Source: Ereboglobus luteus (lineage in GTDB: Bacteria > Verrucomicrobiota > Verrucomicrobiia > Opitutales > Opitutaceae). Taken from it: a stretch of 64,000 nucleotides of DNA. Where the stretch lies: the NCBI RefSeq assembly GCF_003096195.1, contig NZ_CP023004.1:3948501-4012500 (forward strand). The letters run 5' to 3'. Positions 31,422-40,632 of this stretch are shown in pieces. Each line of letters opens with the position of its first letter. Within the stretch, counting starts at the first letter, position 1. Below the pieces are notes generated by a model. That model saw only the letters and a program-made list of their open reading frames with translations. It made no database searches and was not told where the DNA came from. Both the position numbers and the translations under genes were made by a program.

Positions 31422-32678
31422 TTACTGGTTGTTGTCTGAGGAAGGAAGGGGCTGACGGTTGCGGGCGTAGTCCGAGGGGAAGAACGCGCGCGCGGTGACA
31501 AGGAGCGCGAGACTGCCGAAAACATAAACGATTCCGAGCATCGAAATGCCGATGTTGAGCGCGTAGGATTGCTTGATCACGCCCAAGATGAGCGGGGCGA
31601 GCGAACCGACGCCGAAGGAAAATCCGGCCATCATTCCGGTTGCCGAGGAGTGGTGGCGCGGCGAGGTGACGTCGAAGAGCGACGCGTAAATATTGGAGTC
31701 GTAGAGACCGCGGAAGAAACCGAATGCGCCGAGCGTCGCGTAAACGAGCCAGAGGCTGTGCGTCGCGCCCATGAGGTAGAGCGTCGGCACGCACAGCAGG
31801 AGCGCCAGACCGGACAGCTCAATGCGGAAGGAGGGACGGTTGCCGACAATCTTGTCCGAGACACGTCCGCCGAGGAGCACGCCGACAAAGGAGAAAATCT
31901 GGTAATAAAGCATGCTGAACAAACCGGCTTTCGCGGGCGTGAGACTAAACGGCTCCAACTGCAAATACGTGGGCATCCACGCGAGGCAGCCCATGTTGAC
32001 AAAGGTCGAGCAGCCCAGCGCGAGCGTCAGCACCAACGCGGTCGGCGTGCGGAACAAGGCGCCGAGGACGGCACTGATTGGCTCGCGCACAACGGCGACG
32101 GCCGTTTTGGGCGCGTCTTTCAATCGGGACCACATCAACGCGACGAGGACAACACCCGCGCCGCCGAATATCCAAAAGGAGTGCTTCCATCCGTAATTTC
32201 CCGCAATCCAGCCGCCCACCCAGCCGCACGACACCGCGCCGAAATACTGCGCGGTCTGGTAAATCGCGAGCGCCTGCCCGCGCGTCTTGACGTGATACTG
32301 GCCGATGAGCGCGGTGGCGGCGGGGAGGAAAAACGCCTCGCCCACGGCGGTCGCCAGGCTGCGCACGACGATGAGCGAAACCAAACCGTTGGTGAAGCCG
32401 GTCAGCATCGTCGCAACGCTCCACGCCAGTAGGCTCCACAGAATGATGCGGCGTCGGGAAAAACGGTCGCCGACGAAGCCGGCGATGGGCATCATCACCG
32501 CCATCGAGGCGATGAGCACGGTGTTCACCAAGCCCGTCTGGATGTCGCTCAAGCCCAGCGCGTCCTGCACTTGTTTTTGGACGACGCTGTAAAGCTGGCG
32601 GTCGGCCTGGTTCATGAAGTAGGCGAGCCAGAGCCAGACAACGATCTCCCATGCAAAGGGGATTTTTCTTTTGGTCAT
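31422..32678 (-). CDS. MFS transporter, probable sugar/sugar-acid importer
   Basis: A 418-residue inner-membrane protein with the 12-helix pattern of the major facilitator superfamily. Motif A between helices 2 and 3 reads GFVGDRFSRRR, and the first helix has NQADRQLYS, a layout shared with hexuronate/anion-type symporters. No periplasmic binding protein or ABC genes are nearby, so this is likely the operon's inner-membrane uptake route. It lies 48 bp after the 754-residue secreted protein gene and 11 bp before the small secreted protein gene. The substrate is probably the product released by the GH43-like enzyme or an oxidised derivative; this is inference. Confidence 0.87.
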   Translation of the reverse strand: MTKRKIPFAWEIVVWLWLAYFMNQADRQLYSVVQKQVQDALGLSDIQTGLVNTVLIASMAVMMPIAGFVGDRFSRRRIILWSLLAWSVATMLTGFTNGLVSLIVVRSLATAVGEAFFLPAATALIGQYHVKTRGQALAIYQTAQYFGAVSCGWVGGWIAGNYGWKHSFWIFGGAGVVLVALMWSRLKDAPKTAVAVVREPISAVLGALFRTPTALVLTLALGCSTFVNMGCLAWMPTYLQLEPFSLTPAKAGLFSMLYYQIFSFVGVLLGGRVSDKIVGNRPSFRIELSGLALLLCVPTLYLMGATHSLWLVYATLGAFGFFRGLYDSNIYASLFDVTSPRHHSSATGMMAGFSFGVGSLAPLILGVIKQSYALNIGISMLGIVYVFGSLALLVTARAFFPSDYARNRQPLPSSDNNQ

Positions 32679-32726
32679 GTTTTTTGGGTTCGGTTAATTT
32701 TTTCCGGCCGCGCGCGGGGCGGGGTT

Positions 32727-34991
32727 TTATTTTTCCGCGGCGAGTTTTTTGTAGAGTTCCGCGTCGTAATCAATGAGGTCGTTGATACCGCGCAGGTGGC
32801 TGACGGTCACCCAGGGGAGCCAGGCGCGATGACGGCCCTTGCCGCGCGGAAGGTCGAGCCAGCAGTGTTCCTGCTGCCAGCCGGGGCCGCGCGTGCCGCG
32901 CAGGTCGCCGGGGCGTCCGGCCATGACCTTGGTGTTGTGCAGGAGGATGGCGGCGACGTCCATGTAGTGCCGGTCATTGCTTTCGCGGGAAAGGCGGGCG
33001 TAGCTTTCAACGTCCCATGTCATGTAGGCGTCCGCCCCGGTGTGGCCGGTGGCGACGAGTTGCATGCCGACGGTGGACTGGCCGATGGGCCAGTGGATCT
33101 GACTTTGCTTGGCGTCGGAGGGCATCGGCACGTTCCAGATATACATCCAGGTTTCGGCGATGTCGGCGGCGACGCGGGCGCGGTCGAGCCACTTCGGCTC
33201 CTTTGTGAGCGCGTGCAGTGCGAGGTAGCCTTCGAGGGAAATCGTCGCGGCCTCCTTGTCGATGACGTCGGGGTTGTCGCTAGTGCCGCCCGCGAAGCGT
33301 CCGCGGTCGTGGCCGGACTGCCACGCGAAGTCGCCGGCCTTCAACGCGGCGTCGAGGTAGGGCTTGTGCTTGGTGATGCGATACAGTTGCGCGTAGAAGG
33401 GAACGACGTTGTAGGTGCTGGTCGGGGAGCTGTCTTTCAGGTCGCCGCTGAGCGGCTTCCAGGAGCGCGGGTAACCACCGCCGGCCTGCTCCTGCTTGAG
33501 AAGCCAGTCGGCGAATTTGCGCGTCCACGCGAGCCATTCGGGATGCTGCCTGCCGGCGCGTTGTTCGCGTTCGTAGGCGCGCATGAGCGATTTCATGTCG
33601 TCGCAAAAGCTGCGGAGATAAATCGAATTTTTTTCAGGGTCGATCGGCTTGTGCGCGGCGACCTCGGAGACGGCGTATTCCCCGGTCGAGAGGACAAAAC
33701 CCTCGGCGACAGGCGGGTCAACGGGCAGGCGAAGGCTGGTGGCGATGATTTTTTCGGCGGCCTGGCGCAGCGTTTTCGAGCGCTCGGACGCGGGGTCGCG
33801 GTCGGCCTCGACGAGCATCATTTCCGCGGAGCCGATGGCGTAGCCGAGGAAGCCGATGATCAACTTCGTCTCGGGATTCGACGGCGGCTTGGGATTGGCC
33901 TCGGACGCGGCGAGGAAGCGCACGCCGGCGCGGTCGTCCTTCTCGACGTAGTTTTCCATCAGCATGTCGACAAAGTTGCCGCGCAGGACTTCGAGGGGCT
34001 GCGGGTTGATTTTCGGGTTGAGCGTCCGCCAGGCCCAGCGCCAGTTGGCGGCGATGAGGTCGTTGGTGTCGCGCGCGGTCGAGAGGCGGAAGGTGACCTC
34101 GTAGCGTTGTGTGAAGCCATCCTTCAACGGGCTGAAACGATAGCGCCAGAGCTGGACGGCGGAGGTTTTGTGCGCCTGGCCTTTCGGGCCGTAAGTGAGC
34201 GAGCCCTCGGAGCCGGGATAGGCGTAGCCGATGACGGTGGCGTTGGAGCCTTCCTCGGCGATGATGGCGCCGAAGCGAAAATCTTCGCTGGCGATCGGCT
34301 TGTGCGTGAAGCTGAGACCGTCGGCGCAGTTGGTGGCGCCGTCGGGCGCGGAGTCGAGGACGGCGACGCTCGCGCCGTTGGGCAGGCGCGTGGCGAGCAA
34401 GGGCGCGGGCAGGCGGTCCTCGCGAATCCAGACGGTGTATTTGCCTTTTTTGTAATAATTGGCGGCGCCGAAGGAGTTGTCGCGCAGGTGGTCGGAGCTG
34501 CCGTAAATCGCGCCGGGGACGAACCACTCCATCTCCGGCCACGGGCGCGCGCCGCCGACGCGCATACCGATGACGCTGTTGAAGCCGCCGGGCGCGTTGC
34601 CGCGCACGCGCACCTCGCGGCGCAGGCGAACCGTGTCGCCGGAGACGGTCCAGCGGTCGGTGAAGTCAAACTCGACGGCGTTGTGCGGCGTCATCTTGCC
34701 GGTGTCGGCGGCGTCCGCGCGCAGTGTTCCCGTGCCCAGCCACTCGCCGCGCCCGGTCTCGCGCAACTGCGCGTAACCGGCGCGCGCGGGAGCGAGGCCT
34801 TTCTTGGACGCGCCGTTCCAGAAGGAAACGCGCAGCGGGGCGTTTTGCGTGAGGATTGCGGCCCCGGCCTTGGCGGTGAGCCCGAAGCTGCCGTCCCTGT
34901 TTTTGATGACGGAGACGGTGGCATCGGCGGCGGAGGCGGAAAGCGCCGCCAAAAAACAAAGAGCGGGGATGATTATGGATGCTGGTTTCAT
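32727..34991 (-). CDS. Secreted 754-residue protein, probable (alpha/alpha) toroid carbohydrate-active enzyme
   Basis: A signal peptide is present (MKPASIIIPALCFLAALSASA). Residues ~25-320 look beta-rich, and ~330-750 look like helical hairpins: repeated Trp-rich segments (WTRKFADWLLKQEQAGGGYPRSW, LDAALKAGDFAWQSG, WLDRARVAADIAETWMYIW) are typical of six-hairpin glycosidase or polysaccharide-lyase barrels. I cannot place it in a numbered family. Candidate catalytic residues cannot be named safely. It sits mid-operon between an MDR dehydrogenase (52 bp) and the MFS transporter (48 bp), so it likely acts on the same glycan before import. Confidence 0.75.
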   Translation of the reverse strand: MKPASIIIPALCFLAALSASAADATVSVIKNRDGSFGLTAKAGAAILTQNAPLRVSFWNGASKKGLAPARAGYAQLRETGRGEWLGTGTLRADAADTGKMTPHNAVEFDFTDRWTVSGDTVRLRREVRVRGNAPGGFNSVIGMRVGGARPWPEMEWFVPGAIYGSSDHLRDNSFGAANYYKKGKYTVWIREDRLPAPLLATRLPNGASVAVLDSAPDGATNCADGLSFTHKPIASEDFRFGAIIAEEGSNATVIGYAYPGSEGSLTYGPKGQAHKTSAVQLWRYRFSPLKDGFTQRYEVTFRLSTARDTNDLIAANWRWAWRTLNPKINPQPLEVLRGNFVDMLMENYVEKDDRAGVRFLAASEANPKPPSNPETKLIIGFLGYAIGSAEMMLVEADRDPASERSKTLRQAAEKIIATSLRLPVDPPVAEGFVLSTGEYAVSEVAAHKPIDPEKNSIYLRSFCDDMKSLMRAYEREQRAGRQHPEWLAWTRKFADWLLKQEQAGGGYPRSWKPLSGDLKDSSPTSTYNVVPFYAQLYRITKHKPYLDAALKAGDFAWQSGHDRGRFAGGTSDNPDVIDKEAATISLEGYLALHALTKEPKWLDRARVAADIAETWMYIWNVPMPSDAKQSQIHWPIGQSTVGMQLVATGHTGADAYMTWDVESYARLSRESNDRHYMDVAAILLHNTKVMAGRPGDLRGTRGPGWQQEHCWLDLPRGKGRHRAWLPWVTVSHLRGINDLIDYDAELYKKLAAEK

Positions 34992-35043
34992 TGGAATTTG
35001 GCGGTCGTTTTTCTGCGGTTGTTGCGGTGCTGGGCTGCGCTCG

Positions 35044-36018
35044 TCAGTCCAGCGTCAGGACGACCTTGCCGGCGCTGACGCCGTCGCGCAGCAGTGCGTG
35101 CGCGGCGTTTGCCTCGGTGATCGGCATGATTTTGTAAATCGTCGGGCGCACCTCGCCCGTCTCGATTTTCGGCCAGACGTCCTTCACGAGGTTCGCGAGG
35201 ATTTGCGCCTTCACCTCCGGGGTTTTGCTGCGGAGTGTGCTGCCGATGAGGCGGATGTTTTTCATGAACATCGTGCGCAGGTTCACCGGGCTGATGTCGC
35301 CCGCGAGCGTTGCGATCATGATCCAGCGGCAGGCGTAGGCGACGTGCGGGAAACACTCGCCGACTTTTTCACCGCCGAGGCAGTCGATTGCCAGGTTGAG
35401 CGGACGTCCGGCATCCGCCTCGCGTTTCAAAACGTCGGCGATGTTTTCCTTGGATGTGTCGACAACGACGTCGGCTTTCAGGTGGGTGATTTGGGCTGCC
35501 TTTTCCGCGTCGATGACGGTCGTGATAACGCGCAATCCGAAGGCGCGCGCCATCGGGATGATGACGCTCGCCAGGCCGCTCGCGCCGGCGTGCATGAGGA
35601 AATTATAACCGGGTTTGCAGCCGCCCTCGATGACGAGATTGAGGTAGGCGGTGGCGTAGGCCTCGGGAAGCGCGGAGGCTTCCGCCAGCGAAAGCCCCTT
35701 CGGAACGGGCATGAGCATGGAGTGGTGCACCGCGGCGAACTGGGCGTAGCCGCCGCCGCCGAGAAGCGCGCAAACCTGGTCGCCGACTTTCCAGCCGCCG
35801 GGTGTGCCGGCGGGGACTTCGGTGATTTCGCCGGCGATCTCGAGGCCGGGCCAATCGGGCGCGCCTGGGGGCGGCGGGTAGTTGCCCTCAACCTGCATGA
35901 GGTCGGCGCGATTGACCGCGGCGGCGCGCACTTTGACGAGCACTTCGCCCTCTTTTAAGATCGGGTCGGCAACATCCGACCACAACAGCTTTTTATCTTT
36001 GATGATGATAGCTTTCAT
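35044..36018 (-). CDS. NAD(P)H:quinone oxidoreductase-type MDR protein
   Basis: A 324-residue cytoplasmic medium-chain dehydrogenase/reductase. The N-terminal GroES-like fold reads VKVRAAAVNRADLMQVEGNYPPPPGAP, typical of zinc-free quinone oxidoreductases (PIG3/QOR type). The nucleotide loop is HAGASGLASVIIPMA, an A-x-G-x-x-G form that favours NADPH. No structural zinc Cys cluster is present. It is 18 bp downstream of a Gfo/Idh/MocA gene in the operon. A role in redox conversion of a keto-sugar or enone intermediate is possible but unproven. Confidence 0.88.
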   Translation of the reverse strand: MKAIIIKDKKLLWSDVADPILKEGEVLVKVRAAAVNRADLMQVEGNYPPPPGAPDWPGLEIAGEITEVPAGTPGGWKVGDQVCALLGGGGYAQFAAVHHSMLMPVPKGLSLAEASALPEAYATAYLNLVIEGGCKPGYNFLMHAGASGLASVIIPMARAFGLRVITTVIDAEKAAQITHLKADVVVDTSKENIADVLKREADAGRPLNLAIDCLGGEKVGECFPHVAYACRWIMIATLAGDISPVNLRTMFMKNIRLIGSTLRSKTPEVKAQILANLVKDVWPKIETGEVRPTIYKIMPITEANAAHALLRDGVSAGKVVLTLD

Positions 36019-36036
36019 GGAAAAAAATTTTCTTTC

Positions 36037-37125
36037 TCATCCGATCCAGTCGAACCGGGGATTTTGTTTTTTGATAACTTCGGCAAGACGGGCTACCTCC
36101 AGCGCGTCGGAATTTTTTATGGGAAACGGAACGCCGTCGCGAATGGCCGCGTGGAGGTGGCGGGCGAGTTCGATTTCAACGTGATCCCACATGTTCACGT
36201 CCGGCGTGACGGCGCGGGTTTCCTCAATCCACGGGAGCTTTTCGGCGCCTGCGTGCCAGGGGGCGTCCACGGGAAGGTTGCCCGTGCTCGCAGTTGCATC
36301 GTCCCAGCGGAAATCCGGCGCGAGGTAGCGAAGCCGAATCTCCTTTTGCTCTTGTCCGCAAACCAGCGTGCCCCTGTCGCCGTAAATCGCGCAGCACGGC
36401 GCGGGCAGCGCGACGGAATTGCTGATTTCGATTTCGACAACAACGCCATTTTCCGACTCGAGCATGATGCGCGCATGGTCGTCGGCATCGCCCGGCGTGA
36501 GCACGCGCCGCAAATAACTCCACACATTGCGCACCGGCGAGCCGGCGAGAAATTGCAACGCGTGATCGAGCAAATGCGGCCCCCAAACACTGAGCTGTCC
36601 GCCGCCGCAATCGAGCCGCATTTGCCAGTCGGTGCGACGCATGAAGGTGTGGTGCTTGGCGAGTTTCACCGCGTAAACATTTCCCAAGATTCCATCGCGG
36701 ACGATTTCGAGCGCGTTTTGAAACGCCGGCTCAAAGCGGTGGTTGTGTCCGCAATAAAGTTTGCCGGGATACTCGCGGACGAGCCGTTGCAAAATCGCGT
36801 AGTCCCGCGCGGTGACGCCAATCGGTTTTTCCAGCAAAACCATTTTGCCGGCGGCGAGCGCCTGCTCGGCATGGCGCGCGTGGTCGAGCGAAAGCGTGGC
36901 GATGATCGCCAGCTCCATGTCCGGATCGGCGATAAAATTCGCAAAATCCGTGCAAGGTTTTCCGTGATACTTCGCGGCGGTTTCGCGCGCGCGATTTTCG
37001 TCGATGTCGCAAAACGCAACGGGTTGATACCGTTCCCGGTTTTCGGAGAAAAACCGGCAGTGTTGCGCGCCGATGCGGCCAAGGCCGCAGACGCCAAACT
37101 TGATGGGTGCCGACGATGCCTTCAT
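36037..37125 (-). CDS. Gfo/Idh/MocA-family oxidoreductase (second of pair)
   Basis: A 362-residue NAD(P)-dependent sugar oxidoreductase. The Rossmann start FGVCGLGRIGAQHCR has the GxGxxG loop. LLEKPIG carries the conserved Glu-Lys-Pro with the catalytic Lys. The C-terminal substrate domain includes GGGQLSVWGPHLLDHALQFL, matching the family's GG..xDxGxHxxD segment with the catalytic-region His. The start overlaps the upstream gene's end by 4 bp (ATGA-type), indicating translational coupling. No signal peptide, so it is cytoplasmic. Substrate is unknown; inositols, aminosugars and 3-keto-sugars are all possible in the family. Confidence 0.9.
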   Translation of the reverse strand: MKASSAPIKFGVCGLGRIGAQHCRFFSENRERYQPVAFCDIDENRARETAAKYHGKPCTDFANFIADPDMELAIIATLSLDHARHAEQALAAGKMVLLEKPIGVTARDYAILQRLVREYPGKLYCGHNHRFEPAFQNALEIVRDGILGNVYAVKLAKHHTFMRRTDWQMRLDCGGGQLSVWGPHLLDHALQFLAGSPVRNVWSYLRRVLTPGDADDHARIMLESENGVVVEIEISNSVALPAPCCAIYGDRGTLVCGQEQKEIRLRYLAPDFRWDDATASTGNLPVDAPWHAGAEKLPWIEETRAVTPDVNMWDHVEIELARHLHAAIRDGVPFPIKNSDALEVARLAEVIKKQNPRFDWIG

Positions 37126-38189
37126 TGCGCGACTGGCGTGGTTTGAGGTTTACCAACGGTGTAACCGGAGGCGGCGAGCAGGACTTCCTGCACGAGGCAG
37201 TCGTGGTTGCCGTTGAGGAGGATGTCGGGTGAGGCCGGGGCCTTTGTTTCGCCGCGGATGGTTTGCGCGAATTCGAGCAACTGATCCTCGTAGCGGTCGC
37301 GGACGGGGCCGAAGTCGAGCGTGTGCGCGCCGGCCTCGCGCTCCTCGTTGCCATCGAGCAGGACAAGGCTCATTTGCAGCGGCTGCCCGTCGAAGCGTTC
37401 CAGCGGGCAGAGCTCGACGGAGCCCTTGGTGCCGCAGATTTTCAAGCGGCGTCGCTCAAGGCCGCCCACCTCGCGGCTGCAGGCGCGGAGCGTGACGGTG
37501 GCGTTCGGGTAATCCAAAATCGAGACGCAGTTGTTGTGAATGCCGGGCTTGTCGCCGGGCGCGGTTTTTATGAGGGGGAAAACACCCGACGGGCGTCCGA
37601 GCAGCGAGACAACGAAATCCACCAAGTGGCAGCCGAGATTGAACATGAGGCCGCCCTGGAACTTCCCGATGTAATCCTCGTAGGACTCGTTGCCGTAGTT
37701 GTGGCTCATGCTTGCCTGAACCTCGAAGATTTCGCCGAGCCAGCCGCGTTTCGTCGCGTCGAGAATCCAGCGCATCGCGGGGTTGCCGCGAAACATGTAG
37801 CCCATCTGGAACGCGAGACCGCGCGCCTCGTAATCGCGCCGCAGCCGCGCGAAGGGGGCCATCTCGTCGCTGCCGGGCTTGTCCATGTGGATCGGGAGAT
37901 TGTGCGCAAGGCAGCGATTCGCCGCCGGCACCAGCTCGGAGTTGGGAACCTCGACCGCAACGGCGTCCAGGCCGGGCATCGCAAAAAGCTCATCCTCGGT
38001 CAGGCGCGGCAGGCCCTCGTAGGCGGATTCCTCCTTGTCCCAATGGATGTAGTTCGCCGCGCGCGTCGTGGCGCGGTCGTCAACGACGCCGACGATTTCA
38101 AATGCGTCCGGCCGCAGGCGCAACGAGCGCATCTTGCCCGCGGCGTGCTCATGGCTCACGCCGAGCTGCGCGATCTTGATCGGTTTCAT
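37122..38189 (-). CDS. Gfo/Idh/MocA-family oxidoreductase (first of pair)
   Basis: A 355-residue relative of the next gene. The N-terminus (KIAQLGVSHEHAAGKMRSL) has a divergent dinucleotide loop with His residues in place of GxGxxG. The EKP motif is replaced by HMDKPG, keeping the Lys. The substrate-domain motif GGLMFNLGCHLVDFVVSLLG is intact. The divergent cofactor loop resembles Gfo/Idh members in which the active site has shifted role, so activity is not certain. It overlaps both neighbours by 4 bp, so three genes in a row are translationally coupled. Confidence 0.88.
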   Translation of the reverse strand: MKPIKIAQLGVSHEHAAGKMRSLRLRPDAFEIVGVVDDRATTRAANYIHWDKEESAYEGLPRLTEDELFAMPGLDAVAVEVPNSELVPAANRCLAHNLPIHMDKPGSDEMAPFARLRRDYEARGLAFQMGYMFRGNPAMRWILDATKRGWLGEIFEVQASMSHNYGNESYEDYIGKFQGGLMFNLGCHLVDFVVSLLGRPSGVFPLIKTAPGDKPGIHNNCVSILDYPNATVTLRACSREVGGLERRRLKICGTKGSVELCPLERFDGQPLQMSLVLLDGNEEREAGAHTLDFGPVRDRYEDQLLEFAQTIRGETKAPASPDILLNGNHDCLVQEVLLAASGYTVGKPQTTPVAQ

Positions 38190-39211
38190 TTGAGCAACCT
38201 CCAGTCGAAGACCGCGCCGATGGGGAAGTCTTGCGGGGTTTGCGCGAGCGACGTGTAAACGGCGGGCGCCTCGAGCGGCGAATGGACGGCGGAGAGAATT
38301 TTCGCCATGTCAATCCGCCCGTCGGACATGAAGTTGTGGACGGCGCGTGCGTCGTCACGCCAAGTCCACGCGTGCGGGCGCGACTCCTGTTCGGGGCGCG
38401 CTTGCGTGTGCGCGCCGATAAGCTCCACGCCAGGACGGTGCACCTCCTGGTAAAAATCAATCGCCGCGTCCGAAACGCGCGTGCAGCCGAGCAACGCGAC
38501 GCGACCGAATCTCGCGGCAAATCCGAGCGACTGCTTCAGCGCGACGGATTGCCCCGTCACCTCAATGATCGCGTTCACGCCGCCGCGCGCCGCCGCGCGG
38601 ACTTTTTCAATATAATCCGCGTCCGCGGGGTTAAACACATGATGCGCGCCGAGCGACAGCGCGAGCTTCCGGCGAGCCTCGCTCAAATCCGACGCGATGC
38701 ACGGCGCGGCACCGGCGACGCGGCACAGCGCGACCGCGAACACGCCGAGGATTCCCAAGCCGACGACCGCGGCGCTCTCGCCGATTTCGAGCCGCGTCTT
38801 GCGCAAGCCGCCGAGCGAAAACCCGCCGATCACGCCGAACACCGCGTGCTCGGAGGGCAGCGCGTCGTCGTCGATTTTCACGAGGTTGTTTTCGGAAATG
38901 TAATTAAAACTCGAATGGCAGCTCCCCCAATGCGTCAGCACGCGGTCGCCGGCCTTCACGCCGCGGACATTTTTTCCGACCTCGGCGACGCGCCCCACCC
39001 CGCTGTAGCCGAGGCGTTTTGGGAATTGTCCGGGCGCCGCGCCGGGACCGCCGAGGTTTGGCAAATCCATCAAATTGGCGCGCTCTGTGCCCGCGCTGAT
39101 GGCGGAGATTTCGTTTTCAACGAGCGCCTCGTCATCGGCGATGCCGCGCAGCGGCTCGTCGGTCAGCTCCGCCTTTCCTGCGGAAACAAACTGGATGATT
39201 TTTCGTTTCAT
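38186..39211 (-). CDS. Zinc-type alcohol dehydrogenase-like MDR protein, first gene of the catabolic operon
   Basis: A 341-residue MDR protein. The usual GHExxG zinc-site segment is replaced by LGYSGVGRVAEVG, and no four-Cys structural zinc site is seen, so catalysis is probably zinc-independent or altered. The NAD loop VVGLGILGVFAVALC is present. The sequence layout is that of the BchC/threonine-dehydrogenase-like MDR group that often travels with Gfo/Idh/MocA enzymes. It is the promoter-proximal gene; the candidate promoter lies about 95 bp upstream. Confidence 0.86.
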   Translation of the reverse strand: MKRKIIQFVSAGKAELTDEPLRGIADDEALVENEISAISAGTERANLMDLPNLGGPGAAPGQFPKRLGYSGVGRVAEVGKNVRGVKAGDRVLTHWGSCHSSFNYISENNLVKIDDDALPSEHAVFGVIGGFSLGGLRKTRLEIGESAAVVGLGILGVFAVALCRVAGAAPCIASDLSEARRKLALSLGAHHVFNPADADYIEKVRAAARGGVNAIIEVTGQSVALKQSLGFAARFGRVALLGCTRVSDAAIDFYQEVHRPGVELIGAHTQARPEQESRPHAWTWRDDARAVHNFMSDGRIDMAKILSAVHSPLEAPAVYTSLAQTPQDFPIGAVFDWRLLK

Positions 39212-39303
39212 GAGATTTTGCCTTTGGGTGTAAGTTTAGGGACGAAGTGGGTAGGAGAGGTTTTGCGGGAATTGCGACGGGCGCGAATTCTTCAACGCCG
39301 GAC

Positions 39304-39357
39304 ATCTTAGCAGAAATGTTTTCACCACCGTCATTGAAAATGATTTTTGTTTTTTGA
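39304..39357 (-). promoter_or_regulatory. Promoter/operator region of the catabolic operon, shared with the TonB receptor
   Basis: On the minus strand a 27-bp AT-rich block (39357-39331) starts TCAAAAAACAAAA and ends TTTTCAATGA. It is followed after 13-14 bases by TTTCTGCTAAGATG, where TAAGAT (39309-39304) is a likely -10 box. The same arrangement precedes the TonB receptor at 40633-40685 (24 of 27 bp identical in the block). The LacI regulator gene lies between the two copies, so this is a candidate operator plus promoter. Confidence 0.65.
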
Positions 39358-39421
39358 GTTTTTGAAAAATATTCCAAAAATCCCGTTTTATTTTCACAAA
39401 ACGAGAAAACAACGTCATCCT

Positions 39422-39513
39422 GGGAGCGCGGGCATCCTGCCCGCAAGACGGCGCGGCACACCGCGCCGCACAGCACAAGCCGCAAAACCTGCGGGCAGGA
39501 TGCCCGCGCTCCC
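39422..39513. repeat. Dispersed GC-rich inverted repeat, family 1, copy 2
   Basis: The left arm begins GGGAGCGCGGGCATCCTGCC and the right arm is its near-exact reverse complement, ending CCCGCGCTCCC. The ~42-bp centre holds its own small palindrome (GGCGCGG / CCGCGCC). It matches the element at 20814-20890 in both arms but not in the centre. The surrounding 39212-39578 gap otherwise contains only the operon promoter. Confidence 0.85.
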
Positions 39514-39578
39514 GGGTGTCATTCCATTCGGTTATAGCGGAGCTGCCCCAGGCAGTCCGCACCACGCCGGCATACGCG

Positions 39579-40589
39579 CTATTTTCTTTTTGACGTCACC
39601 TGCGGTGTTTGCGGCAGGGCCACGCTTTCGCGCTTGATCAAACCATACGGCAAAATCGTGTGGGCCTGAGGCCGTTCCCCGTCCAGGCACGCTTCGATGA
39701 CATCGGCGGTGGACGCGGCCATCGCCGCATAGTCGGGCGAAATCGTCGTCAGCGGAGGAACCGTGTAGTTGGAAAATGCCGTCTGCTCCGAGGCGATGAG
39801 CGAGATGTCATCCGGCACCCGGCGTTCGTAAAGCGAGAAGGCATAATACGCCATGACCCCGGCGTTGCCCCCCGGGCAAAACAGGGCGTCCACACCGCGC
39901 TTCAGGAGCTTCCCGATCAACTCCACATACCGTTCGGAGCCCGGGCCGGAAAACATGACCAGCGAGTCGTCGCAAGGGAACTTTCGCGCGTTCAGCGCGC
40001 GAATGATGGCGGCGTGCCGCAGGTCGGCGTTGCCCGTGCCCGGATCGCCATGGACGATGCAGCCGATCTTGCGGCAACCGCGTTCGTGGAGATGCGAGAT
40101 CGCGATCTTCATGCCCTGCGCCTCGTCCGAGCGAACGTAAAACACATGGGACGGATTGGATTTCCCGTCGCGATCCATGATGACCAGCGGAACGGGAAAC
40201 CGGTCGGGCCAGTCGGCAAAGTCGGCGGGCTCGGCGCCGATGGCGACCGCGGCGCAAAACTGCATGTCCTCAAGACGGTCGCGATTGTTGACGGGCAGTA
40301 TTTCCAGGCGAAAGCCGCGCCGCGGCATCTCCTGCGTGAGCGCCATCAGAATCATGTCCACGCAACTCTGCACCGGCCACACCGCGTTGTAGGGAGTGAT
40401 GATGACCACGTTCTTTTGCTTGAGTGAAAGCCGGGGGTGGTAACCGTGCTCGCGCGCCGCGGCAAACACGCGCTTGCGCAAGTCGGGCCGGATGTTCGGG
40501 TGGTGGTTGAACACCCGCGAAATGGTCGCAATCGACACTCCCGTGAGGCGCGCGAATTCCTGAATCTTTATCATGGAGGGCTTGTTCAT
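39579..40589 (-). CDS. LacI-family transcriptional regulator
   Basis: A 336-residue DNA-binding regulator. The N-terminal HTH and hinge read KIQEFARLTGVSIATISRVFNHHPNIRPDLRKRVFAAA, followed by a periplasmic-binding-protein-like sensor domain (VVIITPYNAVW ... GCRKIGCIVHGDPG ... TTISPDYAAMA). ATG 40589 or 40574 can start it. It lies between the catabolic operon and the TonB receptor, transcribed toward the operon, and both of those have a shared upstream element. It is therefore the likely regulator of both, and perhaps of itself, since its start is inside the same intergenic region as the second copy. Confidence 0.93.
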   Translation of the reverse strand: MNKPSMIKIQEFARLTGVSIATISRVFNHHPNIRPDLRKRVFAAAREHGYHPRLSLKQKNVVIITPYNAVWPVQSCVDMILMALTQEMPRRGFRLEILPVNNRDRLEDMQFCAAVAIGAEPADFADWPDRFPVPLVIMDRDGKSNPSHVFYVRSDEAQGMKIAISHLHERGCRKIGCIVHGDPGTGNADLRHAAIIRALNARKFPCDDSLVMFSGPGSERYVELIGKLLKRGVDALFCPGGNAGVMAYYAFSLYERRVPDDISLIASEQTAFSNYTVPPLTTISPDYAAMAASTADVIEACLDGERPQAHTILPYGLIKRESVALPQTPQVTSKRK

Positions 40590-40632
40590 GGTTTGAAAAT
40601 AGGGGGTATTTTTCTAAAAATTTTCCAAAGTT

